Shown one piece after another: positions 7,486-15,914 of a stretch of 64,000 nucleotides of DNA (positions are counted from its first letter, which is position 1; each line of letters begins with the position of its first letter). The notes beneath the pieces are model-generated. The model was not told where the DNA came from. It made no database searches and saw nothing but the letters and a program-made list of their open reading frames with translations. Where the stretch lies: positions 1 to 64,000 of the forward strand of contig JAHHHV010000080.1 in assembly GCA_019359155.1 (NCBI GenBank). The letters run 5' to 3'. The position numbers and the translations under genes were made by a program. The stretch comes from Pegethrix bostrychoides GSE-TBD4-15B. Its GTDB lineage: Bacteria > Cyanobacteriota > Cyanobacteriia > Elainellales > Elainellaceae.

Positions 7486-8421
7486 ATGTCCATCCCCAGC
7501 CGTTCGCCCATGCTTGTAGATCCCGCTCCCGCTCCCGCTCCAGCCCCACCAGCGCTGCTGTTTGTGCAGCATGGCTGGGCTGACGATAATCGTGCCATGA
7601 TGGCGCTGGGCCAAACGCTCGTTAGCGACGGCACGCCGATTATTGCGCCCAACTTAGGCTATGTCCAAACCTGGCTGCGGATTGAGCCGCTGATTCAGCA
7701 GGTAGAGCAGATCGCTGCCGAAGCCGCCTCGGCCTATCCTCACCTGCCGCTGCGGATTGTCGGGCATTCCATGGGCGGACTAATCTGGCTGGAGGCGCTG
7801 CATCGCCACCCAGACTGGTGGGAGCGGGTGCATTCGCTGGTTTTAATTGCCTCGCCCGTTGGCGGATCTGACCTGGGGCGGATTTTCGATCCGCTACATC
7901 TGGGGCTAGGCATCGCCGCTGATTTGGGCAGCAATCGCAAGCCAATGGCCGAGCAAATTGCCGCCAAGATCCCGACGCTGACAATTGCGGGCGATCTCGA
8001 CGCGGGCAGCGACGGTACAGTGCCTGTCTCCTGCACCCGCTTCCCCAACGCCCATTTTGTCTGTCTGGAGGGGCGCTCCCATCCAGCCTTACGCAACGAT
8101 CCAGCCGTGACCGCTACAATTCGCCAGTTTTGGGCAGATTTCCAGCTGGGCGAAACCATCGAACTCAATGAGATGATCCGGCGACTGCAATCTGTGCCTG
8201 GTCTCACAGATGGCCACCGTCGCTACTTCCAGATCGCTCAGCCGCTGCTGACGCTGCCGGACGGTAGCAGCATTCGCATCTGGCGAGACTGGCTGAGCAT
8301 CGATCATGTTTTTGTAGCTTCTGCGGCGGGTGAATGCCTCTATGCGGGCTTTGTCGGCTGGCTGCATTCTGCCGAGCTGCGGCAGGCTCTCGCGGAGATT
8401 CAGCAGGAGCAGGTCGGGTAG
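7486..8421 (+). CDS. Alpha/beta hydrolase
   Basis: The protein has up to 311 residues; an alternative ATG lies at 7510. After an Ala-Pro repeat it shows LLFVQHGWADDN (oxyanion region), the nucleophile elbow GHSMGG, an acid-loop candidate IAGDLDAGSDGTVPV and a histidine at GRSHPAL. The layout is that of lipase/esterase-type hydrolases related to PGAP1/triacylglycerol lipases. The C-terminal 100 residues (after QFWADF) form an extra domain with the sequence LTLPDGSSIRIWRDWLSIDH that I do not recognise. It is transcribed away from the CHAT operon. The substrate is unknown. Confidence 0.8.
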   Translation: MSIPSRSPMLVDPAPAPAPAPPALLFVQHGWADDNRAMMALGQTLVSDGTPIIAPNLGYVQTWLRIEPLIQQVEQIAAEAASAYPHLPLRIVGHSMGGLIWLEALHRHPDWWERVHSLVLIASPVGGSDLGRIFDPLHLGLGIAADLGSNRKPMAEQIAAKIPTLTIAGDLDAGSDGTVPVSCTRFPNAHFVCLEGRSHPALRNDPAVTATIRQFWADFQLGETIELNEMIRRLQSVPGLTDGHRRYFQIAQPLLTLPDGSSIRIWRDWLSIDHVFVASAAGECLYAGFVGWLHSAELRQALAEIQQEQVG

Positions 8422-8440
8422 TTCGCAAGTGCCAGCTAGC

Positions 8441-9202
8441 TCAAGTGTCGGCTAGCTCAAAGGCTGTAACAATATGGCTGGTGTTGATGCTGGCTTGAGT
8501 CCGGCTTGTAGGTGCAATAAACATGACGTTTTCGGCAACTCCGGGCGGATAGATGCTCATTAGCTCTACGTCAATCCAAATCGAGCCGTCGGCAGCCTGA
8601 TAGGTGCGGTGAATCTGGTGGATGCCAATTACATTGCCGCTGGTGGTCAGCAGGCCAAAATGCCAGGCATCGGTCATCATCCGCTTCACAAACCAAGCGG
8701 GCAGCAGCTCCATGGCCTCCATGGTCGAGGCGGGGTAGTCTTCGTCTTCGTCGTCCAGCTCGCTGTCTTCGGTGCGGGTAATCAGCAGGTTGGCATCGGG
8801 CTGCTGTGCCAGTCCGGCCACATCTGCACACCACTGGTCAAAATCACCGTTGACCTCAAAGCCACCGTCGATGGTGGTTTCAAACAGAAAGTAGATCAGC
8901 GGACTGCGGGCAACCCGCCGACTCTCCAGCGTGAACCAGGTTGGCGTGAAGGTGAGGCTATACTGCCGCATTTCTAGCTCGCCCGGCACCTCCAGCTTTG
9001 GCTCTAGCCTCACGGTCAAGACGACCTCATAGGAAGCTGTTGGGCGAACAGGCAGAGCCTCTGCGGCGCGAGAAGCCTGGTGCAGCATCGTCCGCTGCTC
9101 CGAGGTCAGATCCTGACGTTGCAGCAGGGCATCTAGCAGGTCACGAGCGGCTTTGAGCGCTTCTTTGCCAATCGAATGCGATAGTTCCTCAAACATAACC
9201 AC
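8441..9202 (-). CDS. Conserved-looking protein of unknown function
   Basis: I do not recognise this 253-residue protein. Its N-terminal 50 residues are helical and charged. The rest looks beta-rich, with an acidic stretch EDSELDDEDEDY near the middle and several tryptophans (TPTWFTLESRR, DAWHFGLL). There is no signal peptide or membrane segment. It converges with the hydrolase gene, with 19 bases between their stops. A start at the second ATG (MFEELSHSIG) is equally possible. Confidence 0.7.
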   Translation of the reverse strand: MVMFEELSHSIGKEALKAARDLLDALLQRQDLTSEQRTMLHQASRAAEALPVRPTASYEVVLTVRLEPKLEVPGELEMRQYSLTFTPTWFTLESRRVARSPLIYFLFETTIDGGFEVNGDFDQWCADVAGLAQQPDANLLITRTEDSELDDEDEDYPASTMEAMELLPAWFVKRMMTDAWHFGLLTTSGNVIGIHQIHRTYQAADGSIWIDVELMSIYPPGVAENVMFIAPTSRTQASINTSHIVTAFELADT

Positions 9203-9299
9203 TGGTTGAACCCTTCTGAACTAGCGGCGCTGGAGAGCCTGAACCGGACGATCCATATTACTCGCTTTTGTAGCTTCCTAGTCTGAGATCTCTCAGGAA

Positions 9300-9327
9300 T
9301 TTTTAGGTATTGATTTTTAGGTATTGA
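9300..9327. repeat. 14-bp tandem repeat, two copies
   Basis: TTTTTAGGTATTGA occurs twice in direct succession in the intergenic region upstream of the fatty acid hydroxylase. Confidence 0.9.
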
Positions 9328-9479
9328 TCTGACATTGGTATTAAGTCTTGAGACTGGTCGCAATCTGGGGGAAATCCGTCCGCTGGAGCAATTGCCAAAA
9401 CCGCGACCAGGACAGTAGGCTAATCTAGCAAAAGACTCTAACCCTCAAGCTGTCGCTGGCACAGTAAGGAATTGCTGAA

Positions 9480-10349
9480 TTGACGTATCACTCGTTTTGG
9501 TATTACTGGGCCGCTTTCTTTGGGTTAATTCTGGTTCGCTACTTTGCGGTTGCTGGGGGAGCTTACCTGCTGTTCTATGGCCTGCCCAGTCGCTTTTCTG
9601 GTGGCACTGGCAACACTGGTGGCACTGGCAACACTGGCGGCTTGCTTGGACGCAGGCTGCGCTCAAAGCCGCCGCAGCTTCAGGCGATTCGCCAAGATAT
9701 TTATTTGGCGATGCAGTCTACGCTATTTTTTGCAACTGCGGCTGCCTTTGTAATCTGGCGCTATGACCGAGGGGAGACTTGCCTCTATGCCGATCTAAGC
9801 GCCTACGGCTATTTCTACGCGGTTACTAGCTTTGGCTTAGTCTTGATCTTGCAGGACAGCTATTTTTATTTTATCCACCGCGCGTTTCATCAGCCGTTTC
9901 TGTTCAAGCATTTCCATGCTGGCCATCATCGTTCCGGCGATCCCACCCCCTGGACATCTTTTGCATTTGACCCAGCAGAAGCCTGCCTACAGGCGATCTT
10001 CCTTGTTGGTATTACCTTCATCATTCCGCTCAACTTTTTTGTTCTAATTGCGTTGCTGCTGACGATGACCGTTTGGACTGTGGTCAACCATCTGGGATTT
10101 GAGCTATTTCCAGCCAGCTTTTCGCGGCATTGGCTGAGCAAATGGTTGATTGGCTCTACGCATCATTCACTGCACCATCGTAAATATCGCGTCCACTACG
10201 GACTATATTTCACCGTCTGGGACAAGCTTCTGGGTACAGATGACCCTGCCTATGAGCTGGAGTTTGATGATAGCCTTCGCTCGGAAAAGCTGCCAGAGAG
10301 ACTTCCAGAGAGACTTCCAGAGAAACTATCAAGACAGCTGAGTGATTGA
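9480..10349 (+). CDS. Sterol desaturase/fatty acid hydroxylase family membrane enzyme
   Basis: This 289-residue membrane protein carries the histidine boxes of the FA_hydroxylase superfamily: HRAFH, HAGHH and the later pair THHSLHH with HYG. These bind a di-iron centre that hydroxylates or desaturates lipids or carotenoids with oxygen. Four or more hydrophobic segments are visible. Translation appears to start at TTG with AAGGA about ten bases upstream. Two coding tandem repeats decorate it: an 18-bp repeat giving GGTGNTGGTGNT near residue 40, and a 12-bp repeat giving LPERLPERLPEKL at the C-terminus. Both are probably neutral expansions. The substrate is unknown. Confidence 0.85.
   Translation: MTYHSFWYYWAAFFGLILVRYFAVAGGAYLLFYGLPSRFSGGTGNTGGTGNTGGLLGRRLRSKPPQLQAIRQDIYLAMQSTLFFATAAAFVIWRYDRGETCLYADLSAYGYFYAVTSFGLVLILQDSYFYFIHRAFHQPFLFKHFHAGHHRSGDPTPWTSFAFDPAEACLQAIFLVGITFIIPLNFFVLIALLLTMTVWTVVNHLGFELFPASFSRHWLSKWLIGSTHHSLHHRKYRVHYGLYFTVWDKLLGTDDPAYELEFDDSLRSEKLPERLPERLPEKLSRQLSD
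9600..9641 (+). repeat. In-frame 18-bp tandem repeat
   Basis: GGTGGCACTGGCAACACT occurs twice, followed by a partial third copy, inside the hydroxylase gene; it encodes a Gly-Thr-Gly-Asn-Thr-Gly run between membrane segments. Confidence 0.9.
10293..10327 (+). repeat. In-frame 12-bp tandem repeat
   Basis: CCAGAGAGACTT is repeated almost three times at the 3' end of the hydroxylase gene and encodes repeated Pro-Glu-Arg-Leu units. Confidence 0.9.
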
Positions 10350-10456
10350 CCCCATGATCTGACGCGCTAGCGACAGGGTTCAAAAGTCTATTCAAGATAA
10401 ACTTTAATCAATTCAGGCTCTATCCCAGCTCTATCCCAGCTTGATCTATTTGATCT

Positions 10457-11353
10457 ATGGCTAATTCTGCCCGTTCCTATGCGGTGCTGTCGATTGTGGC
10501 GGCTCTTTGCACCATTGCCCTGAAAGGCTTTGCCTACTGGTTTACGGGGTCGGTGGGGCTGCTCTCAGACGCGATGGAATCCTGCGTTAATCTGCTGGCG
10601 GCGCTGGTGGCATTCTGGATGCTGTCGCTAGCGGCCAAACCGCCCGACGACGACCATCCCTACGGGCATTCCAAAGCCGAGTATTTTTCTAGCGGCACCG
10701 AAAGCGTTCTGATTGTGCTGGCGGCAATTAGCATCGCGGTGGCGGCGGTTCCCCGACTGCTGCACCCGGAGCCAATTCAGCAGGTTGGCCTGGGGCTAGG
10801 GCTGACGCTGGCGGCAACGGCTATGAATGCTATTGTGGCCTGGACTTTGCTCAAGGCTGGACATCAGCTCAACTCGATCACGCTCAGGGCAGACGCGCAT
10901 CATCTGTTGACGGATGTTTGGACTTCGGTAGGTGTCTTGCTGGGGATTTTGCTGGTCAAGGCAACAGGCTGGCTGTTTCTCGATCCGCTGATTGCCTTAG
11001 CTGTGGCCGCCAACATCATCTGGGCAGGATTTCGGCTGCTGCGCGAAAGCTGCTCTGGCTTGCTTGATCAGGCAATTCCAGAGCCAGAGCAGCGGCAGGT
11101 CAAGGCGATTCTGGAGCGCTATGAGGCCAGTGGCATTCGGTTTCACGCCCTGCGGACGCGAATGGCTGGAGCGCGGCGGTTTATCTCGCTCCATGTGCTG
11201 GTGCCCGATACCTGGACGGTTTCAAAAGGCCACAATCTCTGCGATCAGCTGGAGGTTGAGATTGTCCGTAGCCTGCCGCACACCAGCGTGATTACGCATC
11301 TCGAACCGCTGGACGATCCGCTCTCTGAACTAGATACTACGCTCGATCGGTAA
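10457..11353 (+). CDS. Cation diffusion facilitator (CDF) metal transporter
   Basis: The protein has 298 residues with about six membrane helices. It shows the family's first metal-site helix (LLSDAMES), the HPYGHSKAE loop and the second site HHLLTDVWTS, which carries the His and Asp expected for Zn2+/Fe2+/Mn2+ coordination. A cytoplasmic C-terminal domain of about 85 residues follows (QRQVKAILERYEASGIRFH). CDF proteins export divalent metals in exchange for protons. The second site here reads HADA-HH-x3-D, close to FieF/ZitB-type proteins, but the metal cannot be assigned with certainty. Confidence 0.9.
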   Translation: MANSARSYAVLSIVAALCTIALKGFAYWFTGSVGLLSDAMESCVNLLAALVAFWMLSLAAKPPDDDHPYGHSKAEYFSSGTESVLIVLAAISIAVAAVPRLLHPEPIQQVGLGLGLTLAATAMNAIVAWTLLKAGHQLNSITLRADAHHLLTDVWTSVGVLLGILLVKATGWLFLDPLIALAVAANIIWAGFRLLRESCSGLLDQAIPEPEQRQVKAILERYEASGIRFHALRTRMAGARRFISLHVLVPDTWTVSKGHNLCDQLEVEIVRSLPHTSVITHLEPLDDPLSELDTTLDR

Positions 11354-11369
11354 ATCTGAGTCAGGCGCG

Positions 11370-12818
11370 TCATTTAGGCTGAGCTGACGGCAGCAGCAGA
11401 TTTAGCAGCATCGCCGTCAGTCCGCCCGTTGAAATTCCGGACGAAAATAAATGCCGAATCATGGCAGGCTTATCGTCTAAAATGTCGGGTGCATAGACTA
11501 CGCCCAGTCCCAGCGCGAGCGACACCGAGAGAATCATCAGCGTTCTGCGATCGATTGGGTTAGCGGCGATGATATTCATGCCAGCCACCGCAATTGAGCC
11601 AAACATGACGATGGTTGCGCCTCCTAGCACAGGCTGCGGCAGAGTTTGCAGCAGGCCACCGACCGGGGGCAAGAGTCCCAGCAGCGCCAAGATGCCTGCG
11701 ACATAAAAGCCGACATAGCGACTGCCCACGCCCGTCATTTGAATCACGCCGTTGTTTTGGCTGAAGCTGGTGTTGGGGAAGCTGTTGAACATGGCGGCCA
11801 GCAGCGAGTTGAAGCCATCCCCCAGCACGCCGCCCTTGATGCGCTGCATATAGAGCTTGCCGCTAATGGGCTGCTTTGAAGCCGCTGAGGTGGCGGTCAA
11901 ATCACCGATGGTTTCAATTGCAGTAATGAGATAGAGCAGGGCAAAGGGAATGAACGCGGTGAACTCAAACTGCATCCCATAGCGAAACGGTCGCGGCAGC
12001 CTGATCCAGGGCAAATCCCCTAAGCCGCTAAAATCGACCAGCCCCAGCCAAATTGAGGCCGCATAGCCCACGCCCAGCCCAATCGCAATTGCCCCCATGC
12101 GTAAATGGCGGCTGTTCGTCAGGTTGAGCGCTACCACAATCAGCATCACCAGTCCGCCCAGCCCCAGATTTTGGTAGCTGCCGTAGCTGCCGCTCGCGCG
12201 AGCAATTTCGCCGCCCGCTAGACTGATCATGCCAGTTTTGATCAGGCTCAGCCCAATGATCATCACCACAGTCCCCGACACCACGGGCGAGATCAGCTGT
12301 TGCGCCAGATGTAAAAACTGGCTCAAAAAAATCTCGACGAATGCACCAAAAAAGCAGATGCCAAAGATCAGCGCCAGCGCCTCTTGGGGAGAGCGCCCTG
12401 ATCCAATAGCCGCTGTTCCAACCCCGACAATCGGCGCCAGAAAAGCAAAGCTCGTGCCCTGCAAACTCAGCAAACCTGAGCCAATCGGCCCAATTCTCTG
12501 GCATTGGATAAAGGTACAAATCCCCGAAGCCAGCAGCGACATGCTGACTGTGCGGCTCGTCTCGTCGGCGTTGAGTCCCAGCGCCGCGCAGATAATCAGC
12601 GGTGGTGTAATGATGCCAACAAAAGCTGCCAGCACATGCTGCAACGCTACAAACAAAGCTTCTAGAACGGGCGGCTGATCGTCCAAGCCATAGATCAGGT
12701 CAGGCAGATCTGACTCGACGGGCGCTGAGGGCGTGGGTTCGGCTGCTGGCTGCCCCTGGAGATTAGTCGCTGGCTCAGGTAACCCGACCTGCATCAATTT
12801 TAAATTGAGCTGCGTCAT
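11370..12818 (-). CDS. Nucleobase:cation symporter-2 (xanthine/uracil permease family)
   Basis: This 482-residue membrane protein has the NCS2 family signature near residue 360 (QNNGVIQMTGVGSRYVGF), where NCS2 permeases have the conserved QN-x-G motif. It also has the early segment GSGLLSLQGTSFAFLAPIVG. The family imports xanthine, uric acid or uracil with protons or sodium. The N-terminal 50 residues are a polar, proline-rich extension. It converges with the CDF transporter, 16 bases apart. Upstream lies a near-perfect palindrome (12977-12993) that could serve as an operator. The sequence cannot separate xanthine from urate or uracil transport. Confidence 0.88.
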   Translation of the reverse strand: MTQLNLKLMQVGLPEPATNLQGQPAAEPTPSAPVESDLPDLIYGLDDQPPVLEALFVALQHVLAAFVGIITPPLIICAALGLNADETSRTVSMSLLASGICTFIQCQRIGPIGSGLLSLQGTSFAFLAPIVGVGTAAIGSGRSPQEALALIFGICFFGAFVEIFLSQFLHLAQQLISPVVSGTVVMIIGLSLIKTGMISLAGGEIARASGSYGSYQNLGLGGLVMLIVVALNLTNSRHLRMGAIAIGLGVGYAASIWLGLVDFSGLGDLPWIRLPRPFRYGMQFEFTAFIPFALLYLITAIETIGDLTATSAASKQPISGKLYMQRIKGGVLGDGFNSLLAAMFNSFPNTSFSQNNGVIQMTGVGSRYVGFYVAGILALLGLLPPVGGLLQTLPQPVLGGATIVMFGSIAVAGMNIIAANPIDRRTLMILSVSLALGLGVVYAPDILDDKPAMIRHLFSSGISTGGLTAMLLNLLLPSAQPK

Positions 12819-13308
12819 CTTCTACCTCTGTCAGTGTGAAGGTGTGAAAGTGTGGAAGTGTGAAAGCGTAAATTGATTAGCGTGAATTAGTTAGCGTGAG
12901 TTGGTATGACAGCTCACAATCTCAAAGCGGCTTGACTAACGAGATGGCCGAGCAAATCCAGCAGCTTCATAGAAATTTGCATACTGTATACAATTTTGAT
13001 GATGGTTCACATCATAGAGTTCGTCAGGCTGGCTGCGTTGTACCGGAAGACACATCTCCTTAGAGAGCCATGCAGTATTTCAATGGAATCGCTAAAGAGT
13101 CTCGATGTCTACATAGATATCTACTCTTTGCTGTATCCTTTCATACATTTCTTCGCGGTAGGCGCAGCTTAGGATAGGAGGCTGAGTTAGTCTGATCCGA
13201 TCACCGATTCGCTAGCCCGGTTTGGCAAGCTCGTAGGCCAACTCAAATTCGCCAGACATGTCATCGGAAGCACGTAATTTAAAGCACGAAGGAAAGAGTT
13301 GGGTAATC
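12819..13308. other. Intergenic region between divergent permease and secreted-protein genes
   Basis: No gene is supported in this 490-base stretch. It begins with degenerate GTGTGAA repeats just upstream of the permease start (about 12835-12870) and contains the palindrome at 12977-12993. The right part, which includes an alternative upstream ATG for the next gene at 13258, shows nothing else I can name. Confidence 0.7.
12977..12993. promoter_or_regulatory. Candidate GntR-type operator upstream of the permease
   Basis: TTGCATACTGTATACAA is a 17-bp palindrome with one mismatch (TTGCATAC and GTATACAA around a central T). It resembles operators of FadR-type GntR regulators. It lies about 160 bases upstream of the permease start and about 315 bases before the divergent gene. 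Binding is inferred only from its form. Confidence 0.45.
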
Positions 13309-14121
13309 ATGGTCAAACTGATCAAATTGTTTGTTTCACGACATCTTTTAAAGCTGCATCAGCTCGGTCTGTTGGCGCTGCTGCTGATTGTTCTGCTGAC
13401 GGTTGCCCCTCAAGTTGCCCAAGCCGACAAAACTGCTGCCGCCTATCTGTTTGATCCAGGCAGCACCAGCGTCAACGTCGCTGAGATCTATGAAACAACG
13501 GCCACAACCCAAAAAGACATCGTTACGACCCTGATGAAATCCAGCAAGTCATTCTTCAAAAAAACGCCGGGGTTTGGCAGCTTTTCGGTCTTGCAGAGTG
13601 CAGATGGGGAGCGGGTGCTGAGCCTGACGCAGTGGCAGGATGCCGCAAGCTATGAGGCCTATCTTGCCCAGCCCGCAGAAGACTCAAAATCTTCTAAAAA
13701 AAAGGAGACAGCACCAGTTGCCCCGACTCGAACCATTCTGTTTGAAATTGACGATACGCTAGCTGCAACAGGCATGGTTCCGGCGATTCGCGGCAAGGAT
13801 GCGCTGGTGCAGTTCAACGAAATTACGGCCAAGAGTCTAGATGACTTGCCTAAGCTGGTGGATGCTGCCGAAACGCTGCTGCCCAGCATCAAGCAGGTTT
13901 TTCCTTCGCCGCGCTCTGCCGTACTGCTCAAAGCGGTCGATGGCACAGATATAGCGCTGCTCACCAACTGGGGATCGGCGGCAGAATATGGCGATTTGAC
14001 CGCAGTGCCAGCGCTGGACTCGCTAGATCCAGACCTGCTGAGTTTGGCTGAGAGCGACCTGCATCTTTACCAAGTGGTGAAGACAATTGTAGCCAAGCCC
14101 GCTAAGCCCGACAAAGACTAG
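13309..14121 (+). CDS. Secreted protein with two ABM-like (dimeric alpha/beta barrel) repeats
   Basis: From the ATG at 13309 the protein has 270 residues and a clear signal peptide (LGLLALLLIVLLTVAPQVAQA, cleavage likely after AQA). Two repeated segments follow, about 45-120 and 150-255, each with the layout of antibiotic biosynthesis monooxygenase-type domains: a strand, a helix of the LPKLVDAAETLLPSI kind and the late motif LTQWQDAASYEAYL (second copy LLTNWGSAAEYGDL). They are joined by a lysine-rich linker. In other bacteria single ABM domains bind heme or act on small aromatics, but no active-site residue is diagnostic here. An in-frame ATG 17 codons upstream is less likely because it would bury the signal peptide. 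Confidence 0.7.
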   Translation: MVKLIKLFVSRHLLKLHQLGLLALLLIVLLTVAPQVAQADKTAAAYLFDPGSTSVNVAEIYETTATTQKDIVTTLMKSSKSFFKKTPGFGSFSVLQSADGERVLSLTQWQDAASYEAYLAQPAEDSKSSKKKETAPVAPTRTILFEIDDTLAATGMVPAIRGKDALVQFNEITAKSLDDLPKLVDAAETLLPSIKQVFPSPRSAVLLKAVDGTDIALLTNWGSAAEYGDLTAVPALDSLDPDLLSLAESDLHLYQVVKTIVAKPAKPDKD

Positions 14122-14164
14122 CGGTAAAATTCTGGAGAAAGTTGCAGAAACTGGAGGAATAGCG

Positions 14165-15001
14165 ATGGTTGCAGGTTCACGGACAGCTCCTTTTAATTTT
14201 GGCGCTTTTTTGATTAGCGACGGTCCCGCCAACTTCTTGCTGAGCTGGACGGCGGGCTTTGTTGATACAGCTGCCTTTATTTCCCTGTTTGGTCTATTTA
14301 CAGCTCACGTTACGGGCAATATTGCGCTGGCCGGATCATCCTTTGTCGCCTCTGATGAAGGCAGTACGGCCACGCGGCTGCTGATGATTCCAGCTTTCAT
14401 GTTGACGGTGGCCTTGACTTCGCTGCTGGCTCGCTATGCTCGACGGCGAGACTGGCCAGTCTTTGCGGTGCTGCTGACTGCCGAAGCCATTGCCCTCAGC
14501 GCCTTTTTGATTATCGGCACCAATCTGTCGAGCCGACTGCTGCTGGACGTGCAGGAAGATCTGATTCTGCCGATTGGCCTGACTGGGGTCGTGGCCATGG
14601 CGATCCAAAATGCGCTGATGAAAGAATCTAAGGGCGTGTTTAAAAGCTACATTCCAACGACGGTAATGACGGGAAATACCACTCAGCTCACGATTGATCT
14701 GGTGCAGTATGGCATCTCTAAGCTCTCGCCATCAGCGGATGGATCGCCCGATCCGGCGGCGGCTGAGGCGCTAGAGCGGATCGGGCGGGTCGTTCCCACC
14801 ATCGTCGGTTTTGGTCTCGGCGGTTTTGCCGCCGCCTATTTTGTGCTGCTCTCCGAGGAATTTCGCAGCCTGATATTTCCGCTGATGATCATTACCATGC
14901 TGGCGATTGCCGCCTATAGTCAGCATAAGCCAGCGGCTCAACCGATGCCCGTCGCTGAAGCCGAGACCAGCGAGTTTAATGAACCTCGCATGGAAGCATA
15001 G
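14165..15001 (+). CDS. YoaK/DUF1275 family membrane protein
   Basis: The 278-residue protein shows the family opening LLSWTAGFVDTAAFISLFGLFTAHVTGN (read in two parts), the segment GVVAMAIQNALMK and the later motif TTVMTGNTTQLTIDL. About six membrane helices are expected. The family is widespread, and a transport role is often assumed but not shown. GGAGGAATAGCG precedes the ATG. It follows the secreted ABM-like gene by 43 bases and could share its transcript. Confidence 0.85.
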   Translation: MVAGSRTAPFNFGAFLISDGPANFLLSWTAGFVDTAAFISLFGLFTAHVTGNIALAGSSFVASDEGSTATRLLMIPAFMLTVALTSLLARYARRRDWPVFAVLLTAEAIALSAFLIIGTNLSSRLLLDVQEDLILPIGLTGVVAMAIQNALMKESKGVFKSYIPTTVMTGNTTQLTIDLVQYGISKLSPSADGSPDPAAAEALERIGRVVPTIVGFGLGGFAAAYFVLLSEEFRSLIFPLMIITMLAIAAYSQHKPAAQPMPVAEAETSEFNEPRMEA

Positions 15002-15005
15002 CGGG

Positions 15006-15061
15006 TGATAGTCACAGCCCGATAGTCACAGCCTGATAGTCACAGCCTGATAGTCACAGCC
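15006..15061. repeat. 14-bp tandem repeat, four copies
   Basis: TGATAGTCACAGCC is repeated four times (the second copy starts with C) between the DUF1275 gene and the next secreted protein gene. Confidence 0.95.
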
Positions 15062-15108
15062 TGAATCAGGCAGCTAGTATCGTTTGTACAATTTGGAAGA
15101 GATTTACT

Positions 15109-15846
15109 ATGAAACGTCTATTGATCGCCCTCTCTGCTTGTTTCTGCCTGCTAGGCTTCTCAGTGCCGCCAGCCGAGTCCCTGCCCCTGGCGCTACTCTC
15201 ACCTCAGCCGATTGCCCAGCTCTCGTTTCCTGGCTTTGGATCGATGCAGCTCACGCCAGAGCAAGAGGCCGCAGTGAATCAGCTAGAAACAGAAATCATT
15301 CCGCAAATTGAAGCGCTGCTCAGACCCGATCAGCTCGCAGAATTCAACCTGCAAGTTGAAGATGGCAAAAGCTTCCGTAAGGCTTTTAAATCACTGACGC
15401 TGGATCCTGACCAGAAAAAGTCGCTGGCCGGACTGATCAAATCGCTGCCGAAGAGCGATGCCTTTGCCACGCTCACCCCCGACCAAAAGCGGGCGTATTT
15501 CCTCAGCCACAAGACTCTATTCAAGCCAACTCCTGATGAGATTGCCACCCGGATTCAAGCTGGCGTCGAGGCCAAAGGGGGAACGATTCCCTCGATTCAG
15601 GACATCATTGAGAAAATTAAAACCAGCATGAGCGGTAAGTCGAGTTTTGCGCCTTCGAGTGAAGAAATTGCCGATAAAATTAAGGCGGGCATGAAAGATA
15701 AGGGCATCGATGCGCCTTCAATAGAGGAAATCACCGAGAAGATCAACATGGGCATGAAGAAAAAGGAGATGTATATGCCCACGCCTGAAGAAATTGGCGA
15801 AAAGATTAGCGCCAAAATGAAACTGCTCACCGACGCTGACGAGTAG
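15109..15846 (+). CDS. Secreted helical repeat protein
   Basis: The protein has 245 residues. A signal peptide (MKRLLIALSACFCLLGFSV) is followed by a helical domain with SMQLTPEQEAAVNQLE and LTLDPDQKKSLAGLI segments. From about residue 140 come four tandem units of roughly 28 residues built as P-(S/T)-x-(E/D)-(E/D)-I-x-x-K-I-x-x-G-M-K. Each unit should form one or two amphipathic helices. The domain before them resembles the periplasmic helical proteins with LTPEQ motifs found in cyanobacteria. GGAAGAG lies upstream of the ATG. Function is unknown; a periplasmic binding or scaffolding role is only a guess. Confidence 0.7.
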   Translation: MKRLLIALSACFCLLGFSVPPAESLPLALLSPQPIAQLSFPGFGSMQLTPEQEAAVNQLETEIIPQIEALLRPDQLAEFNLQVEDGKSFRKAFKSLTLDPDQKKSLAGLIKSLPKSDAFATLTPDQKRAYFLSHKTLFKPTPDEIATRIQAGVEAKGGTIPSIQDIIEKIKTSMSGKSSFAPSSEEIADKIKAGMKDKGIDAPSIEEITEKINMGMKKKEMYMPTPEEIGEKISAKMKLLTDADE

Positions 15847-15882
15847 AGTCTCCAGTAGCGTCAAAGCATAGAGCTACAATAG

Positions 15883-15914
15883 AGCCGCGAATGGATTAGC
15901 CGTTCGCGGCTTTT
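15883..15914 (+). terminator. Intrinsic terminator between convergent genes
   Basis: AGCCGCGAA and TTCGCGGCT form a nine-pair stem with an 11-base loop, followed by TTT. It ends exactly at the stop of the convergent response regulator gene. Confidence 0.75.

Noticed and set aside
7286-7519. 77-codon plus-strand ORF before the hydrolase
   Set aside because: It overlaps the hydrolase start in another frame and lies antisense to the coupled small gene, which has better start signals.
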